64,000 nucleotides of DNA from Eudromia elegans (Eukaryota > Chordata > Aves > Tinamiformes > Tinamidae): positions 3,279,582 through 3,343,581 of the forward strand of contig PTEX01000003.1 of assembly GCA_003342815.1 (NCBI GenBank), in the 5' to 3' direction. Numbering within the stretch: the stretch's first letter is position 1; each line of letters opens with the position of its first letter. The notes below the pieces were generated by a model, which saw only the letters and a list, made by a program, of their open reading frames with translations, did no database searches and was not told the origin of the DNA. The translations under genes and the position numbers were made by a program. Of this stretch, positions 48,601-60,439 are shown one piece after another.

Positions 48601-49900
48601 CCTGCAGAAGCCACAAGGGGAGGGTGCCACGGAGTCCGTGTGCAGGGAGAGGAGGCAGGGCAGGGCTGAAGAGGTATTGCTGCCACAGCCCCGAGAGGGA
48701 AGCAGAAAACAGAGCTCCTCTGAAGCGGAAAACTGCCTGGAAAGGGTGGCCAGGGATTCTGAGCAAAGGACTCTCATCCTGCTTTTGTTCCTCCTCTGTT
48801 TTTGTGAGAGTGGGCTCCCTGTTTATTCTTCGTTAAATAACCAGGATTGCACCAGAGAATTATCATCCATCTCCCATCCAAAGGAAACACCCAGGAAAGC
48901 TGGAAATACTGGCTCACCTCTGAGACCAAACTATGACAGCACAATCTCACCTGGGTCCTAACGTCCTGAAGTATCTGCATGAACGTGGGCAGGACCTGGC
49001 CCACGTGGGCACTGGGCCACCCCACAGCAGCAGCTTCACTCACCCCAGGGAGCCCATGGGGGCCAAGATCCACCTGGAAGGCAGCAGCAAGGAGCAGGCA
49101 GCCCGAGGCAGGGAACTGGCTGGCTCGTCCTGACCTATCTGTCCCACACTGAGAAATCGTATATTCTGCCTCCCTTGCTTTTAGCGCTGCTGGGAGGTTA
49201 AGAAGAAACAGAACCGGGGGAAAGAAGAGGAATAATGTTGATCCATGTATTGGCTTCCTGGGGAATCCATATGGTGTCTTGTGGAGGGCCCTCTCATAAG
49301 AGAAAAAACTACTCCGAGTAGTGTTGCCAGTGAGGAATCTGGGTTTGCCTTTCACAGACTTACCTTTACAGAGCTCTCCATGGGCAGGAGGGAGGCTGGA
49401 TCCTGCAGCCCACACCAGCCTGCTGCCCGCCAGCTGCCCCAAGCAGCGGCTCTGGGAGCTGCCGCGAGTCAGGAGAGCAGCTAAACTAACCCCATGGCCT
49501 GGCTGGATGTGTAAGTTACTGAACGTGCAAAGCAGCCGGGAGCAGGACAGGCGAAACCCCCATGTCCACCCAAAGCTTCAGATGAAGGGTACGTGAGCAT
49601 GACAGAACGGGCCGGGCTTACCCGCTGAAGCTGGCGTGCCTGGCTGCCAGGGAGAGCCACGTGAGTGACACGGCCGACTTCACATCTCATCCCAAAAGAC
49701 TCCACTCGAGAGCCTGAGGAATTTTTTAAGTAACCACATATGTTGAACTGTTACTTATCTTAATGAAAAAAAGATAGTCACTTAACAAAAAGATATCCAG
49801 AGATGAGTTCACACTATGGATTATAAATATGTATCGCCCGAAAAAGAGACAATTTTCATTTATGCACGCACAAATCTTCCATCTGAAAATACTAAATTTA
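42621..49900. other. Intergenic DNA, no gene seen
   Basis: Mixed GC. Modest CpG-rich patches lie near 45,460-45,720 and 48,150-48,700. Open frames up to 222 codons (48,774-49,442, minus) show no known domains and overlap others on both strands. A donor-like GTGAGTAAG lies at 45,720. No exon can be supported. Confidence 0.55.
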
Positions 49901-49937
49901 ATTGTTTTCCATCATATGAAGGAAGTTGTGGCTCCAC

Positions 49938-49969
49938 TGAAGTCAATGGCAGAACTCCCATTGACTTCA
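49938..49969. repeat. Perfect inverted repeat, 12-base arms
   Basis: TGAAGTCAATGG (49,938-49,949) and CCATTGACTTCA (49,958-49,969) are exact reverse complements around the loop CAGAACTC. I recall similar CCATTGACTTCA phrases as common in sauropsid interspersed repeats. The element family cannot be named here. Confidence 0.85.
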
Positions 49970-52900
49970 AATGCATCGGGACTTAAACCTTTGCTTTCAA
50001 GAACATGCCGACTGACTTTTAAATCTCAAAAAGAAAAGAATCAAAAGAACAATGTGCTTGTATTTAAAAGTTTTGGTGCCAAGTCTCATCCCAGAGTGAA
50101 TTACTTCAGCTTTGATATAAATCTATCAGAATAGGTTTAAAAAATGTAAAGAACACACCCTAAAAGAATAGCCCTGCTCTCCTCTTGTTCTTCCCAGGTC
50201 CATACAAAGCGATTTGCACGGAAAATAACATAAATCAAGGAGAATCGATAAAATAACACAGCAAATGATCAGCATCCTTATGGCTGTAGTCTGCAGTTTG
50301 GAAACAGGCAATATGTAATAGTCCTAGGCAATTTAATAGCAAAAAGATTTATTTCCTCTAATTTTATTACAAGACGTCCAATATTTAAGAAATAAATTCA
50401 ATATATTTAAATTGATTTACATCAAGTAAAAACAAATTAATTGCATATACACAATCTGAATAAAATGCAGATTTTTTTCCATGCAATTTAGTGTCTTACA
50501 TCATACAGGAAAGTCGACATTTATGCAGACCAAAGGTGAAACTGTTGCTGAATCCTGTCTCTGGCAGCTTTCAGGAGGGGTTCTTTAAGGAAAGAGCATA
50601 AAGCCAGGGCAACTATCGATGCATCAGGTCAACATCTTCTAAAAGCGTGAGGATGGAGATTTCATAAAAAGATAGTATTCCTTCTAAAACTCATTAGAGA
50701 TCTTCTAAATCTGTTCATAATGTCTTATGGAGCTCAATGAAGTAACAGCCTGGTTTGGTAGGAGGCTACAGCTAGATCCCAGGGAAACTTCTGCGCAAAG
50801 AAAATAATTGCATTCTTCCCATTTTAATCTTGATTCATTTATAGTAATATTAATTCAAAAAAAACTTCTGTACTCACACGTTTTAGTAGAAAAACAGCTA
50901 GTCTTGACTGACCGAAAATTAACCAAGCTTCGAAACTCAAAATAATACCCAAACTGAGCAAGTTATCAAGTTTTCCCAGATGCATTAACATAGCTCATCG
51001 ATCACTGCAATGATATTCTGACACGATGATGATACAGTTTTGCTATATTAGTTACAGGGATACCAAAGGAAAAAAAAAAAAAAGGAGATTGTCGCTGCAG
51101 AAAGTTGCAGAAACGATTTCTCTACTTTCTGATTGTGATTAAATCTTGGTGTGCTTTGAAATCCCTGATGTGTAATGCAAAACAGGATTTGGGGTGTTAG
51201 GAATGCATCCCCACCCTGCTTCCAGAGCGCTCTGTAAATTATCATCTGCAGACCCCAAGTCCTCAAGTGGAGGGGGAAGAAGGAGAGTGAGCGGCTGCGA
51301 GGAGGGGAGAGAGAGGGAGAGCGAAAGAGCGAGAGATTAGAAGCACTTTTCACCTCTTGGTCCCGTCAGGGTGATCAGCGCTGAGGACTGTGCTTCAAAT
51401 CCAGTGTTATCGTTAGGCCCGACTGAAAGGAAGTCAAATAGTCTACTGAGAAAACAGTGGAAAAAGTAAGGTCCTGAAGAAGTAAGTGCTGCATGTTGAA
51501 ACGTATGCATGTCACACCCCATTTGTCTTTCATACTGAAGAATAAAGCAGCCTGTCCCGCAGCAGTTATTATACACCATATTCTTTATTTTAAAAATGCA
51601 AGAAATTTGGCACAAAGAACAAAAAATCAACTGATGAAAAGCATTTATGTCATGGTTTAAATTAAGACCTTTGTAATGCAAGAATTACATCAGCAGTGGG
51701 CTTAGCGTAATGAAAATAAGACAGTGTTTTTAAAAACTATGAACGGAGAAATCCTCTCTGCTTTGCGAAGGCGGGAGAAGGGAGAAGTGGACAAACAGAC
51801 CCTTTAAGCTGAGATCAGAGCAAATCACACTTTACTACCTGTACGAGTTACTGAACCTTTTACTCTACTGGCAATTCCGTTTCAGTGGAGTAAAGCAAGA
51901 CGTCATTTTATATTCACATGTGGATTTTAAGCGTTTTCAGGATATACTAGGAATTACGAAGTCTCTTCATTATTCTCATTGTTTGATGTTCCGGTTGAAC
52001 ATCAATTTAAAATTGAATTTTTAGATTTCTGTCTCCTTTGATGTGTTTTTGCTTTCAGGTCCACCGAAGAAGAACTAGACGTTCGAATATATCACTTACC
52101 AACCTTTTGAAATGTTTATTAACATAGTATTTTGGATATAATGATGGCTAAGGCTTAATAAAAAAATCTCTTCAAATAAGAAGAAACTATGAATAGGAGC
52201 CATTTGTGGCTCGTAGAAAGGAAGCAGGAATGATTTGATTAATGTTAAATATACGAGCAGAAGTAGGGAAAGGGTAAATGGATTCTCTTTTCCTTCATAT
52301 ATATTGTTTGATATAAACCTTTACCATTTAGTCTCTGTGCACATTTTTATCTTCATGTGTCTGCTGAATGTTTTATGAGAATATAAGCAGTAATTTCCCA
52401 AAGGAAAGAAATGTATTTAAGCAAGATAAAATAGGATAGGTTTCTAGAGGACATGAATATAGACTTCAAAAGCTAGAAGGAAAAATACTTCTGCTGTAGT
52501 AAGGTAAGTATAATTATATGTAACATCAATGTTTTGCTGCATTTTCATGACAGAAAACTGCAGTGTGATTGGATCAAATGCATGTTTTACTGTTACTGGG
52601 ATGAATGCAATTATTTTATTCATTAATCATATGTATTGGGGAACAATGTATGTGTGTGCAAATACAACTGTACTATTTACATTATATATAAAAACGCGTA
52701 GACAGGCAAAAAAAGTTAATTGCAATGAAAGCAGTTTTCATGGAAAATATATTTTACAATATTTTGGATTATGCAGTTTCCTTTTAAATGAACTGTAATT
52801 CTCATCTACATGGTGTGTCTTAAATATTTTTGGACGTAAATACATGAGATGAACATTCAAAGTACAGACTCAAATATTTGTGTTTTATATGTAACAACAG

Positions 52901-54870
52901 CATGATCAAACTAGTGCCAGTATCTGAGCATATAATGCATATTAGTATATTGCTGATCAATCTGTTTAAAAGGTTTTCTGAATTAGTTAGGGAGAAGAAA
53001 TTCTCTCTGATATGAGTAAAACTAGCTATCCAGATCCTGAAAGCTCAGGAAAAAGCCATTGAATTGTGATTTCTAGGAAGATATTAAGTGATAGTGCTCC
53101 TTCTTATAATGTGTGATAAAATAAGCCTTGCCCTATACAATTACATGGACTCTCAGTAATGGGAGGATGAGCAGTAGAGGTTTTCTCACAAAGAGGTAAT
53201 GTCAATGTCAGAAAATAATTATTATCTTTCACTTGCAGGGTTCTACTGTCATCTGTTTCAGTTTTATTTTAAAGAAGTGCAGAAAATGATTGGCTTTCTT
53301 TTCGCTTCGCTTCCTTTGGTCTGTAAGAATGCCTAGTGAAGGGAAAGGATTTAGGAACACGGGGCTTGATTCTGTGCCCAGAGCAGGTCAGCAGCCACCG
53401 TTGTGTCCATAGGACCCGCTTGAAAGCAGAAGCTGCAGAATTGGGCCCCACGTTAAAAATGATCCAGCATGAAAGCAGCAAAGCAGAGAAGGGAATTGGA
53501 TTTGCTGTTCAAATGTTTATCATTCAAGCACTACCTTTCCTCTTATAACAGATGTCTCTCCGGGAGGACTTGGAAAGACTTTTTAGGAGTTTGCAGAATC
53601 CTTGAAACAAAGCAGGCAACGTACAGTATTTACCAAGGAAGTGTTCTCCCTCCCACAGGCTTGTTTTCAGTAATTTATGGAGAAGTTAAACAGAACAAAA
53701 ACACTATTTCAACCTGTTTGAATCTGAAAATGGCTTTTCTTCCAAGAATTCCTTACTTCCCTGATTTCCATCATATCATCTGAGATACCTAGTGCTTCCA
53801 TTGTTTCAATTATCCACAATCCCTGGGAAACAAAGGGGGATGATACCCACATTCCTAATAATAAAAAGGGGGGAGAGGGGAAGAAATATGCCAATATTCA
53901 ATATTCAGTGGGAAATACTCAAGAAGAATCCAAGGAGGAGCCAAAAAGTCACAGCCTTCTAAATCCTGTTCCCTTGTGGAGCTCACCCATAGCAAAAGCA
54001 GAGAGCCAGCCGTGCTGTGCACGTGTTATGTGACAGGGGTAGTTCTGCGACGCGGTGCCAGCAGGAGCAGGGGGCTGCCGCAGGGGCAGAGAGACCCGCT
54101 CCCGTGTGGGGCTGCAGTGCCTGCACGCTGCCGTGTAGCACTCCTTGCTGCAGCCGCATGCCTCCTAAAACAGGCATTAAATAAGGAGTATCGAGTAGCC
54201 AGCACTTCTGTTTTGCCAGAGGACTTGACAGATGCTGCTGAGTGAAAGATAACATTTCTTCTAACTCTATTGTTTGTAGGTGGCCAGGAGCAGGAGTCTG
54301 TTCTCCTGCCCGGCTAAACTTCCGGACTTTCAAGATATGTGCATTAATAGAAAGAACATGTACGTGAAAAATGTTTGTGCCAAGAGCCTTTTTCTTGTGG
54401 GCAAGGGGCTGTGACAGCTGAGATCGCCAGGCTGCATCCTCAGCGAAGTGTTACTTGTGCTGCTCCTTACAAAGCAGATGCTGCTCCCCAGGCACCAAGG
54501 CAAAAGAGCGGGTCTCAAAGCACGGCCGGTGACCCTGGTTTCCGAAGAGCTGGCTACTCACCTGGTGCTGAATTTGTTCCTTCTGCTAACTGCTAAATTG
54601 CATTAGATACTGATAAAAAACCATTAAAGATTCTCCTTACATTAATTTCTTAATATTAATGTTCCATGTCGGCAAGGGTTCTCATTACCACAAATATGTT
54701 ATGCAACTGTGGCCTGCGCGGCTAGGATCACAACTGCTATCTATTAAGGTATGAGCCACATCATGAAAATATTAGAGAATGTCTGTGTTAAAAAATGACG
54801 ATCTCCTGTTTAAAGCAGATTTATATTAATAGGGCTCCTAAGCCTAAAGTGTTTTGGGAAAACACTCCAT
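49970..54870. other. Intergenic AT-rich DNA, no gene seen
   Basis: Low-GC DNA. A purine-rich GA tract lies at about 51,266-51,340, with a poly(A) run at about 51,069-51,083. A consensus donor AAG|GTAAGT stands alone at 52,503/52,504. Open frames at 52,529-52,798 and 53,469-53,783 are unrecognised. Confidence 0.5.
51266..51340. repeat. GA-rich purine tract
   Basis: About 75 bases almost free of pyrimidines on the plus strand (GGGGAAGAAGGAGAGTGAGC ... GAGAGAGAGGGAGAGCGAAA). It is interrupted, so it is not a clean microsatellite. Such tracts can form triplex DNA or bind GAGA-type factors. Confidence 0.7.
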
Positions 54871-54879
54871 GAGCAGCTT

Positions 54880-55100
54880 GGTGTGGATTTAATGTTCGCG
54901 GGGGCCTGATGGTTGCGAACGTGCGTGCTCATAGAGAGTTGTGCTGGCGAGAGCAGCGTTGCGGAGCGGAGCCGCTCGCTCTCTCTGAGGCCGTGCAGGC
55001 GTGCTCGCAAAACGGCTCCGCCGGCGCACGGGCGGCGCGGCTGCAACACGGCGCGGCACCTCCCAACACGCGGACTTCTGTCTTCTAGAGTACTGCAAAG
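54880..55100. promoter_or_regulatory. Orphan CpG-rich island beside the 55.3 kb block
   Basis: CpG-dense from about 54,950 to 55,075 (GGCGCACGGGCGGCGCGGC). No recognisable exon. It immediately precedes the homeodomain-site-rich AT block, an island-plus-enhancer arrangement. Confidence 0.45.
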
Positions 55101-55299
55101 GGTGCAAGAGCTTCAGACCTGGAAGGCTGGAAGATTCTTTGCTGCTAATCCAGCGCTGTTGCAAGCTATAACAAAAACCCTGCCCAGGCTGCAAAACAAA
55201 ACCCAAGCTAACGAGCAGTATCTCGACTGCAGAGCCTGCGAGCTGCCCGCCTGGGGAGTAGGTGGCTTGCGTCTACCTTGGCCAGCTGCAAAGTCAAAT

Positions 55300-56220
55300 A
55301 ACAATTAGGAGTAATTAGCAAATTAAAATTTATATAGTATTTTTATTTACTTGGAAGGGGAGACCATCAATTATAAACATATTTTTCTCATGCTAAACTA
55401 AGTTTAATTGCCTCAAAAGGTTATAACAAGATGTGTATTTTTTTCCCTTATAACTAAGTAAAGTTAATGTTCATCCTCAGGAGCGTTTGTTTAATGCTGA
55501 GTGCCATTTTCACATACATACACATATGCACGGGCGCTTTTTTGCCAGGCCAGCTCCAGGGACTGCAGCCTTTCCCTGTAATTGCCCGGACACATTCCTG
55601 CTTCCACTTACTTTAATCTGCCTCTCATTTGGAAACCCAAGTGCTTAGACACTTTCAAAGGTAGCTTCTGAAACAAGGATTTTTCATAAAGCATTTTGCA
55701 ATGCTGCTGTTGTAGGAGACTGCAGTGAACTCCTCAGCCCTTGGCAAACGTGTATTTTAACCTACAAAAATACCTAATTAAGCTTCATGATCAGCCTCAT
55801 TGCATAATTAAGTGTTGCTTTCCCTGGGCTGCTAATAGGGAAACGAAGCCACGGATGAGTTAAATGAGTTGTTAAAAGCCGCACAGTAGCTGCATTTTTA
55901 TTACGAGGGTTAGCTTGAAGGGTGGCTTCCCTGGTTTAAAATACGAACAAAGGAAAGAGAAGCCATATGAAAAACAAATGAAAAAAATTCACCCTCTGTG
56001 GACAAATTTCTGCTGAAAAGGATATGCGCAGTGATCAAAGCAAAGTTTAAAGAATGAGCGTCTGGAAGGAGAAAAAAAAAGTTTAAAAGATGTTTTAGTT
56101 ATAATAACGCAGTTATCCAAACGTCAGTGGATGTGATCAAAGCTGATCTGCAGAGCTCAGGTTTAGCATTAGGTGAGTCATTTTCTTTTATTAGTGATGC
56201 GTTTTCGTTCAAATGGGTAA
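55300..56220. promoter_or_regulatory. Candidate conserved enhancer block rich in TAATTA sites
   Basis: Repeat-free AT-rich DNA without open frames. It carries several homeodomain core sites: CAATTA (55,302-55,307), TAATTA at 55,312-55,317, 55,775-55,780 and 55,805-55,810, and ATTGCATAATTAAG, which also resembles a POU octamer. It follows a CpG island and lies in the desert where OSR2 regulatory DNA would be expected. Conservation was not tested. Confidence 0.35.
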
Positions 56221-56324
56221 AAAGGTGAGAGTCTGGCTGTGTTGAAGGTTTCATTGGCTTACAGTAGGGACAGACAAATGAGGCCCACCTAGTTTTACAA
56301 TGCGGCCCACAGCTACTTGGGTTT

Positions 56325-57230
56325 TAATACGGCGCAGCGGGTTGCGCGGGCAGGTCTCCGCACGCCGGCCCCCGCCAGCACCGCGGCACCCGGGGCGCCG
56401 CTGCCAGCCTGACTGCCCGCCGCCCACAGCGGCACCGCAGCGGCCAGGGCCGCCGTCCCGCCACGCGCTCGGCCTCTGCCCACCGGCCGCTGTGCACGGC
56501 CCTGCCCATGCGAGGCACCAGCAGCATCATCATGGCGTGATAAGATGGCGTCACTCCCTCAGGGGGTGCCTGGGCCAGGGCAATGCCCGCCACACTGCAA
56601 CATCTGGGCAGCTGCAGAGCCACCCCAAGGCACTGACCAGGCCTTGCGCGCTGAGGCCTGGCAGAGACAGCCCCTAAATCTGTTTTTAAAATGGTTTCAT
56701 CTCCTTCGCCCACGCGGGAAGGTGCTTGGGGGCCCTGCAGATGCCCCGCTTTGGAACTACAGGTTTTTTTTGTTTGCTGTTGATAGAGCGCCTGTGGCAA
56801 CACGGCCCCGGTCCTGCCAAGGCCGTTGTGATAAACTGTTAATAATGGTATGAAAATAGAGAGCTGAAGGCGGCCGCTTGTCACAGCACGGGGCTCAACA
56901 GCCCGTACGGCGCCCATCTGCAACGCCCCGCTGCCAAAACCCGAAGCGTTTCTGTCACCTGAGGCAGGGCGGCGTCCAGGCGGCACTCGGGGCGACGACC
57001 TCGGAGTTGGGAAGCCCCTGGCTTGTTCCTCCCCTGAACGACGACTTTGCTGGCGGTGTTTAGGGAGACGAGGCCGCTGCACCCCAGAGCTCAGGCAGGC
57101 AAACAGCCGACCGCAGGGCAGGGTCGTGGGGAGCCGCCGCTCAGCGGCAAAGCTCCCCGAGCGCTGACCCGGCAGCGCCTTGCCGGCAGCGCCGGCGGGC
57201 CCCGCGTGCGCGAGGGGAGCGCCTCCGTGT
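56325..57230. promoter_or_regulatory. Orphan CpG island (two lobes)
   Basis: CpG-dense at 56,330-56,530 and 56,870-57,225, with GC-rich but CpG-poorer DNA between. The long minus-strand frame (252 codons, 57,082-56,324) is proline/arginine/alanine-rich with no known motif. I do not call it a gene. Confidence 0.5.
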
Positions 57231-59570
57231 TTACGAGGGGGTTAAGGAACACGTGAGAACAGTGACTTGGCAGCCGCCGAGATGCTGAACTTTCACACCC
57301 CCTGTTTTCCCTGCAGTAACTTGTTCCTCTGCCTCTGCACTCGCTTCCCGGTTTGAAAAGTCTTGTTCAAACAAACAAACAAACTCGGCATCTGCAGGGC
57401 CAGGGGAGGCCAAGGCAGCAGGGTCCCTGCAAGCGAACGGCCTCGGCCCTTGTGCTGCGGTCACCGCCGATTTGGGGCATGTGGCGTGGTTTGGGGGAAG
57501 GCAGCCCCTGGGGCCTCCAGCAAGGGACAGGTCCACGCGACGACTTCGCAATCCGATTTTTCATTGAAGTCTCTGTGTCTGGGATTTGATTTGCTTTTAA
57601 CTAGAGAAATGAGACTCAGAAACATTTGTGTTGCCAATAGCTGAACTGTAGAAAAACTATTAAACCATATTTCATTTTTAAATAGGAGTTTGAAAACGTG
57701 AATCATGACAAAGACAAGGTTTTAGCTTGGGAAGAGCGTGACGTGATGGTACGAGCTGCCAGGTGCCCCCTTACGTGCTCGTTATTTCAAGAGGCACTTT
57801 TCTGTGATGGAAGATAGAAGGCGAACAGTCACGTAGCGACAGAAATTGGGCAGGATCTGACCCACTCACCCAACTTGATTTGTTTTTCCATATATGTAAG
57901 TCAAGGCTTGAAGACTGTGTTGCTTTCACAGAGCTTTTCTATTGCTGCCCATGTCTGTGCCTCTCTAGGATGGGACAAGTCCTCTTGGTCACCATCACTT
58001 CTAGCATGGAATGGGAAAAGGAGGCCACAGTATGAAAATAAGAGTCAGAGTCATGGGGTAATTGTGTGGTTATATGAGTCATTGCAGCAGAACCAGCTCC
58101 TGGGCTAATTCATGGGCTGTATTTACGTTGTACCACAGCCAGGCAGTCTTGAAGGAGCTCTGAACCCAAGGACACCCCTTGGGCACAGGCCAGAGGAGCA
58201 GCATTTACATTGCCCTGGGAGGCAGTCTGAATGTGGCTAGAGCTGCCTATGCAGCCACGCTGTCATCTGCCTTCACGCCTGCACTAGGGGCTGTGCCAGA
58301 AAGGCCATGGAAGGCTGGACTTCCCAAAGCCATCGCGGCCAGTCGGTGCTGGGATGGCTGGAGTAGTGCTCGTCTGTCAGGTCTTCCCCAGAGGACTCGT
58401 GCGAGCAGTGCCCGGCACGGGCTGTGAGGGCACCTAGCAGGCAATACTCCCGTAGGAATTTTGGGCCTTTTCCACATGGGCAGTGTTTGCCCTTGCTACC
58501 AAATTCAGCCAAGCAGAGACGCAGGGAGGAGAGGAGGCTCTAGTACCTGCAAACATTTGCCTCGACCGCTGACTGCTAAAACTATGGTGGTCCCAGATTA
58601 ACATAATTCAGCTCCCTGTGTTTATCGAGTCAAATGGGGTTAAATAGAACACTGTAACACAGTAATGAAAGCACCTAATGCTCATAACCAGTGCTGACAG
58701 CACCAAACCTGAAACGCTCGCACTGCTTTCATACAGGGGCACCAGCATGAGCTCTCCCTGTGCGCGCATGCGGTGTGGCACAGGGCCTATAGGCTGCTTT
58801 GAAGATAGGCAAACTTGCATTAACACGATACGTAGGAGCAGTTACATTCTAGCACATCAGTGATCCATGCAAAATGGGTCATCGGCAGATTTAAAGACTG
58901 CACCTTTCAATCCCAGCCAAAGAAATACATCAAGGCACGCTGACATGAAGCACGACTGACACCCCTCGAGGCATCTTCAGAGCGTTGAGAGGTGGTGACG
59001 CTAGAGGATGTCGGCTGGCAATTTCAGAGACAATGAGTGTTCCTAATCTCAAAGGAAAAGGGATAAAAAAGATTTTGCTTCCCCTTATTCTTGGGGGGAC
59101 AGGGGGAAAGCAAAACTAAAACAAGAAAAGCGATCTGTTTTCCCCGGGACAGTGAGCAGGTCTCCGAGATGCTCTGGCACACCTGGGATGTCTCGCAGGC
59201 GCTCAGCGAGGGGGCTGCCGTGCGGTATTCCAGTGCCGGGCCACACGGGAGCCTCGCAGCACTCTGCCCGCGGGAAGGCGCCTCGGGCACTTGCAGCCCA
59301 TGGGGTTTAGTTCCCATGTGCACAAGGGAGGCTAAGGTGCCTCATACAAAGCCAGAGTCCAGGGGCTTTCTGAACGAAGGGAAACCCAAAGGCCTGGGGT
59401 GTGTGATGTTCTCCCGAGTCCAAACGCTCAGCCCTGTGAGGCGATGGAGCCACTCTCTGGATCCTGCGAGAATTTCAGGGAAGCAGCAGTCCTGCTGCTC
59501 CCCCTCTCCCTCTCAGAGGCAGCCAGGGAATTCCTAGCGCCCATCCTGCCCACTGGAAGCTGCCAGCGCC
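57231..59570. other. Intergenic DNA, no gene seen
   Basis: Moderate GC. A short CAAACAAACAAAC run lies near 57,370. Open frames are unrecognised and no splice-site pairs are convincing. Confidence 0.5.
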
Positions 59571-59574
59571 CTCC

Positions 59575-60290
59575 GGCCTGCCCAGCCAGCCACCTGAGGC
59601 AGCCCAGCCAGAGCCTGGCGCGGGCCCCGCCGCTGGTCGCGCGCCGCCGGCAGAGGTGGTGCCGGTACCTGGCGTGGCAGGACCTGAGCGCAGACGTGTG
59701 CCCTGCGCGGCTCCCGGCGGGCCTGCCAGTGGCACACGTCTGCGCCAGCCATTGCCTAACACCCCATGCCGCCTCTAGGCAGGGGTGGTTCCTTCGGGTC
59801 CCTCGCTGGTATCACCTGTTGCCGTGTAGACCCAGCCTCCGTTTGCTTCAAGATGAGCTCAGTGCTCTCCACGCCAGCAGGATTCAAAGCACCTCCTAGA
59901 GTCAGGCTGCCCGCAGGGCTTGGCCCCCGTGATGACGAAACGCTGCTTGAGAGGCGCCCTTGCCCGGGCCTGGGTTGCTGCTGAGAGCCCCAGTGTGCGC
60001 TGAGCTGGGCGCCAGCAAACGCTGCACGGGCTGCCCCACGCATGGGCCCTGCTCGCCGTGATGTCCCCACGGGTGGTGCTGCCGGCTCAGTGCGGATGGA
60101 GTGGGGAGGCTGCTGCCGTGGGACCCCGTGTTCCAAGGACTCCATGTCCCGCTCGTCCGGAGCTCCTCTGGGGCTGCGTAACCAGGCAGCGCCCGAAACC
60201 TGCGCCTCACGAGCAGCGCCCGGATCACCGGGGGGCCTCGCAGCAGAAGCCCACACCTCGTGTTTCTGTAAACTTGTTCATGTAGAAAAG
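59575..60290. promoter_or_regulatory. GC-rich island followed by a 3'UTR-like AT segment
   Basis: CpG-rich DNA (CGCGCGCCGCCGGCAG-like near 59,640) with frames up to 166 codons on each strand, none recognised. At about 60,285 it changes abruptly to AT-rich DNA with a plus-strand AATAAA at 60,434. It could be a GC-rich last exon plus 3'UTR of an unknown plus-strand transcript, or a regulatory island. Confidence 0.35.
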
Positions 60291-60342
60291 TTGTCCCGTT
60301 TTCTTAACGTAAATATTTTTGCATCTCATGTTGAATGAACTA

Positions 60343-60355
60343 GAAGCTTCTAGAA
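60343..60355. promoter_or_regulatory. Three-unit heat-shock-element match within a palindrome
   Basis: GAAGCTTCTAGAA fits the alternating nGAAn pattern (GAA-nn-TTC-nn-GAA). It overlaps the 14-base perfect palindrome CTAGAAGCTTCTAG at 60,340-60,353. One such match per few hundred kilobases per orientation is expected by chance. Confidence 0.3.
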
Positions 60356-60433
60356 AAATTTTCACAAACACCTGCCTCTGTATTTTTTAAAAGGTTTTTT
60401 ATACAGATGTTGATGCCTTTATTTTGAATGCAT

Positions 60434-60439
60434 AATAAA
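60434..60439 (+). terminator. Possible polyadenylation signal AATAAA
   Basis: ATGCATAATAAACC followed by a T-rich stretch (CTTTTTTT), in AT-rich 3'UTR-like sequence. No transcript is established, so this is only a signal match. Confidence 0.3.

Noticed and set aside
48774-49442. 222-codon minus-strand open frame
   Set aside because: No known domain, no splice or promoter context, and overlapping frames on the other strand.
56324-57082. 252-codon minus-strand open frame
   Set aside because: GC-driven, low complexity, no motif, and other frames are open on both strands in the same place.
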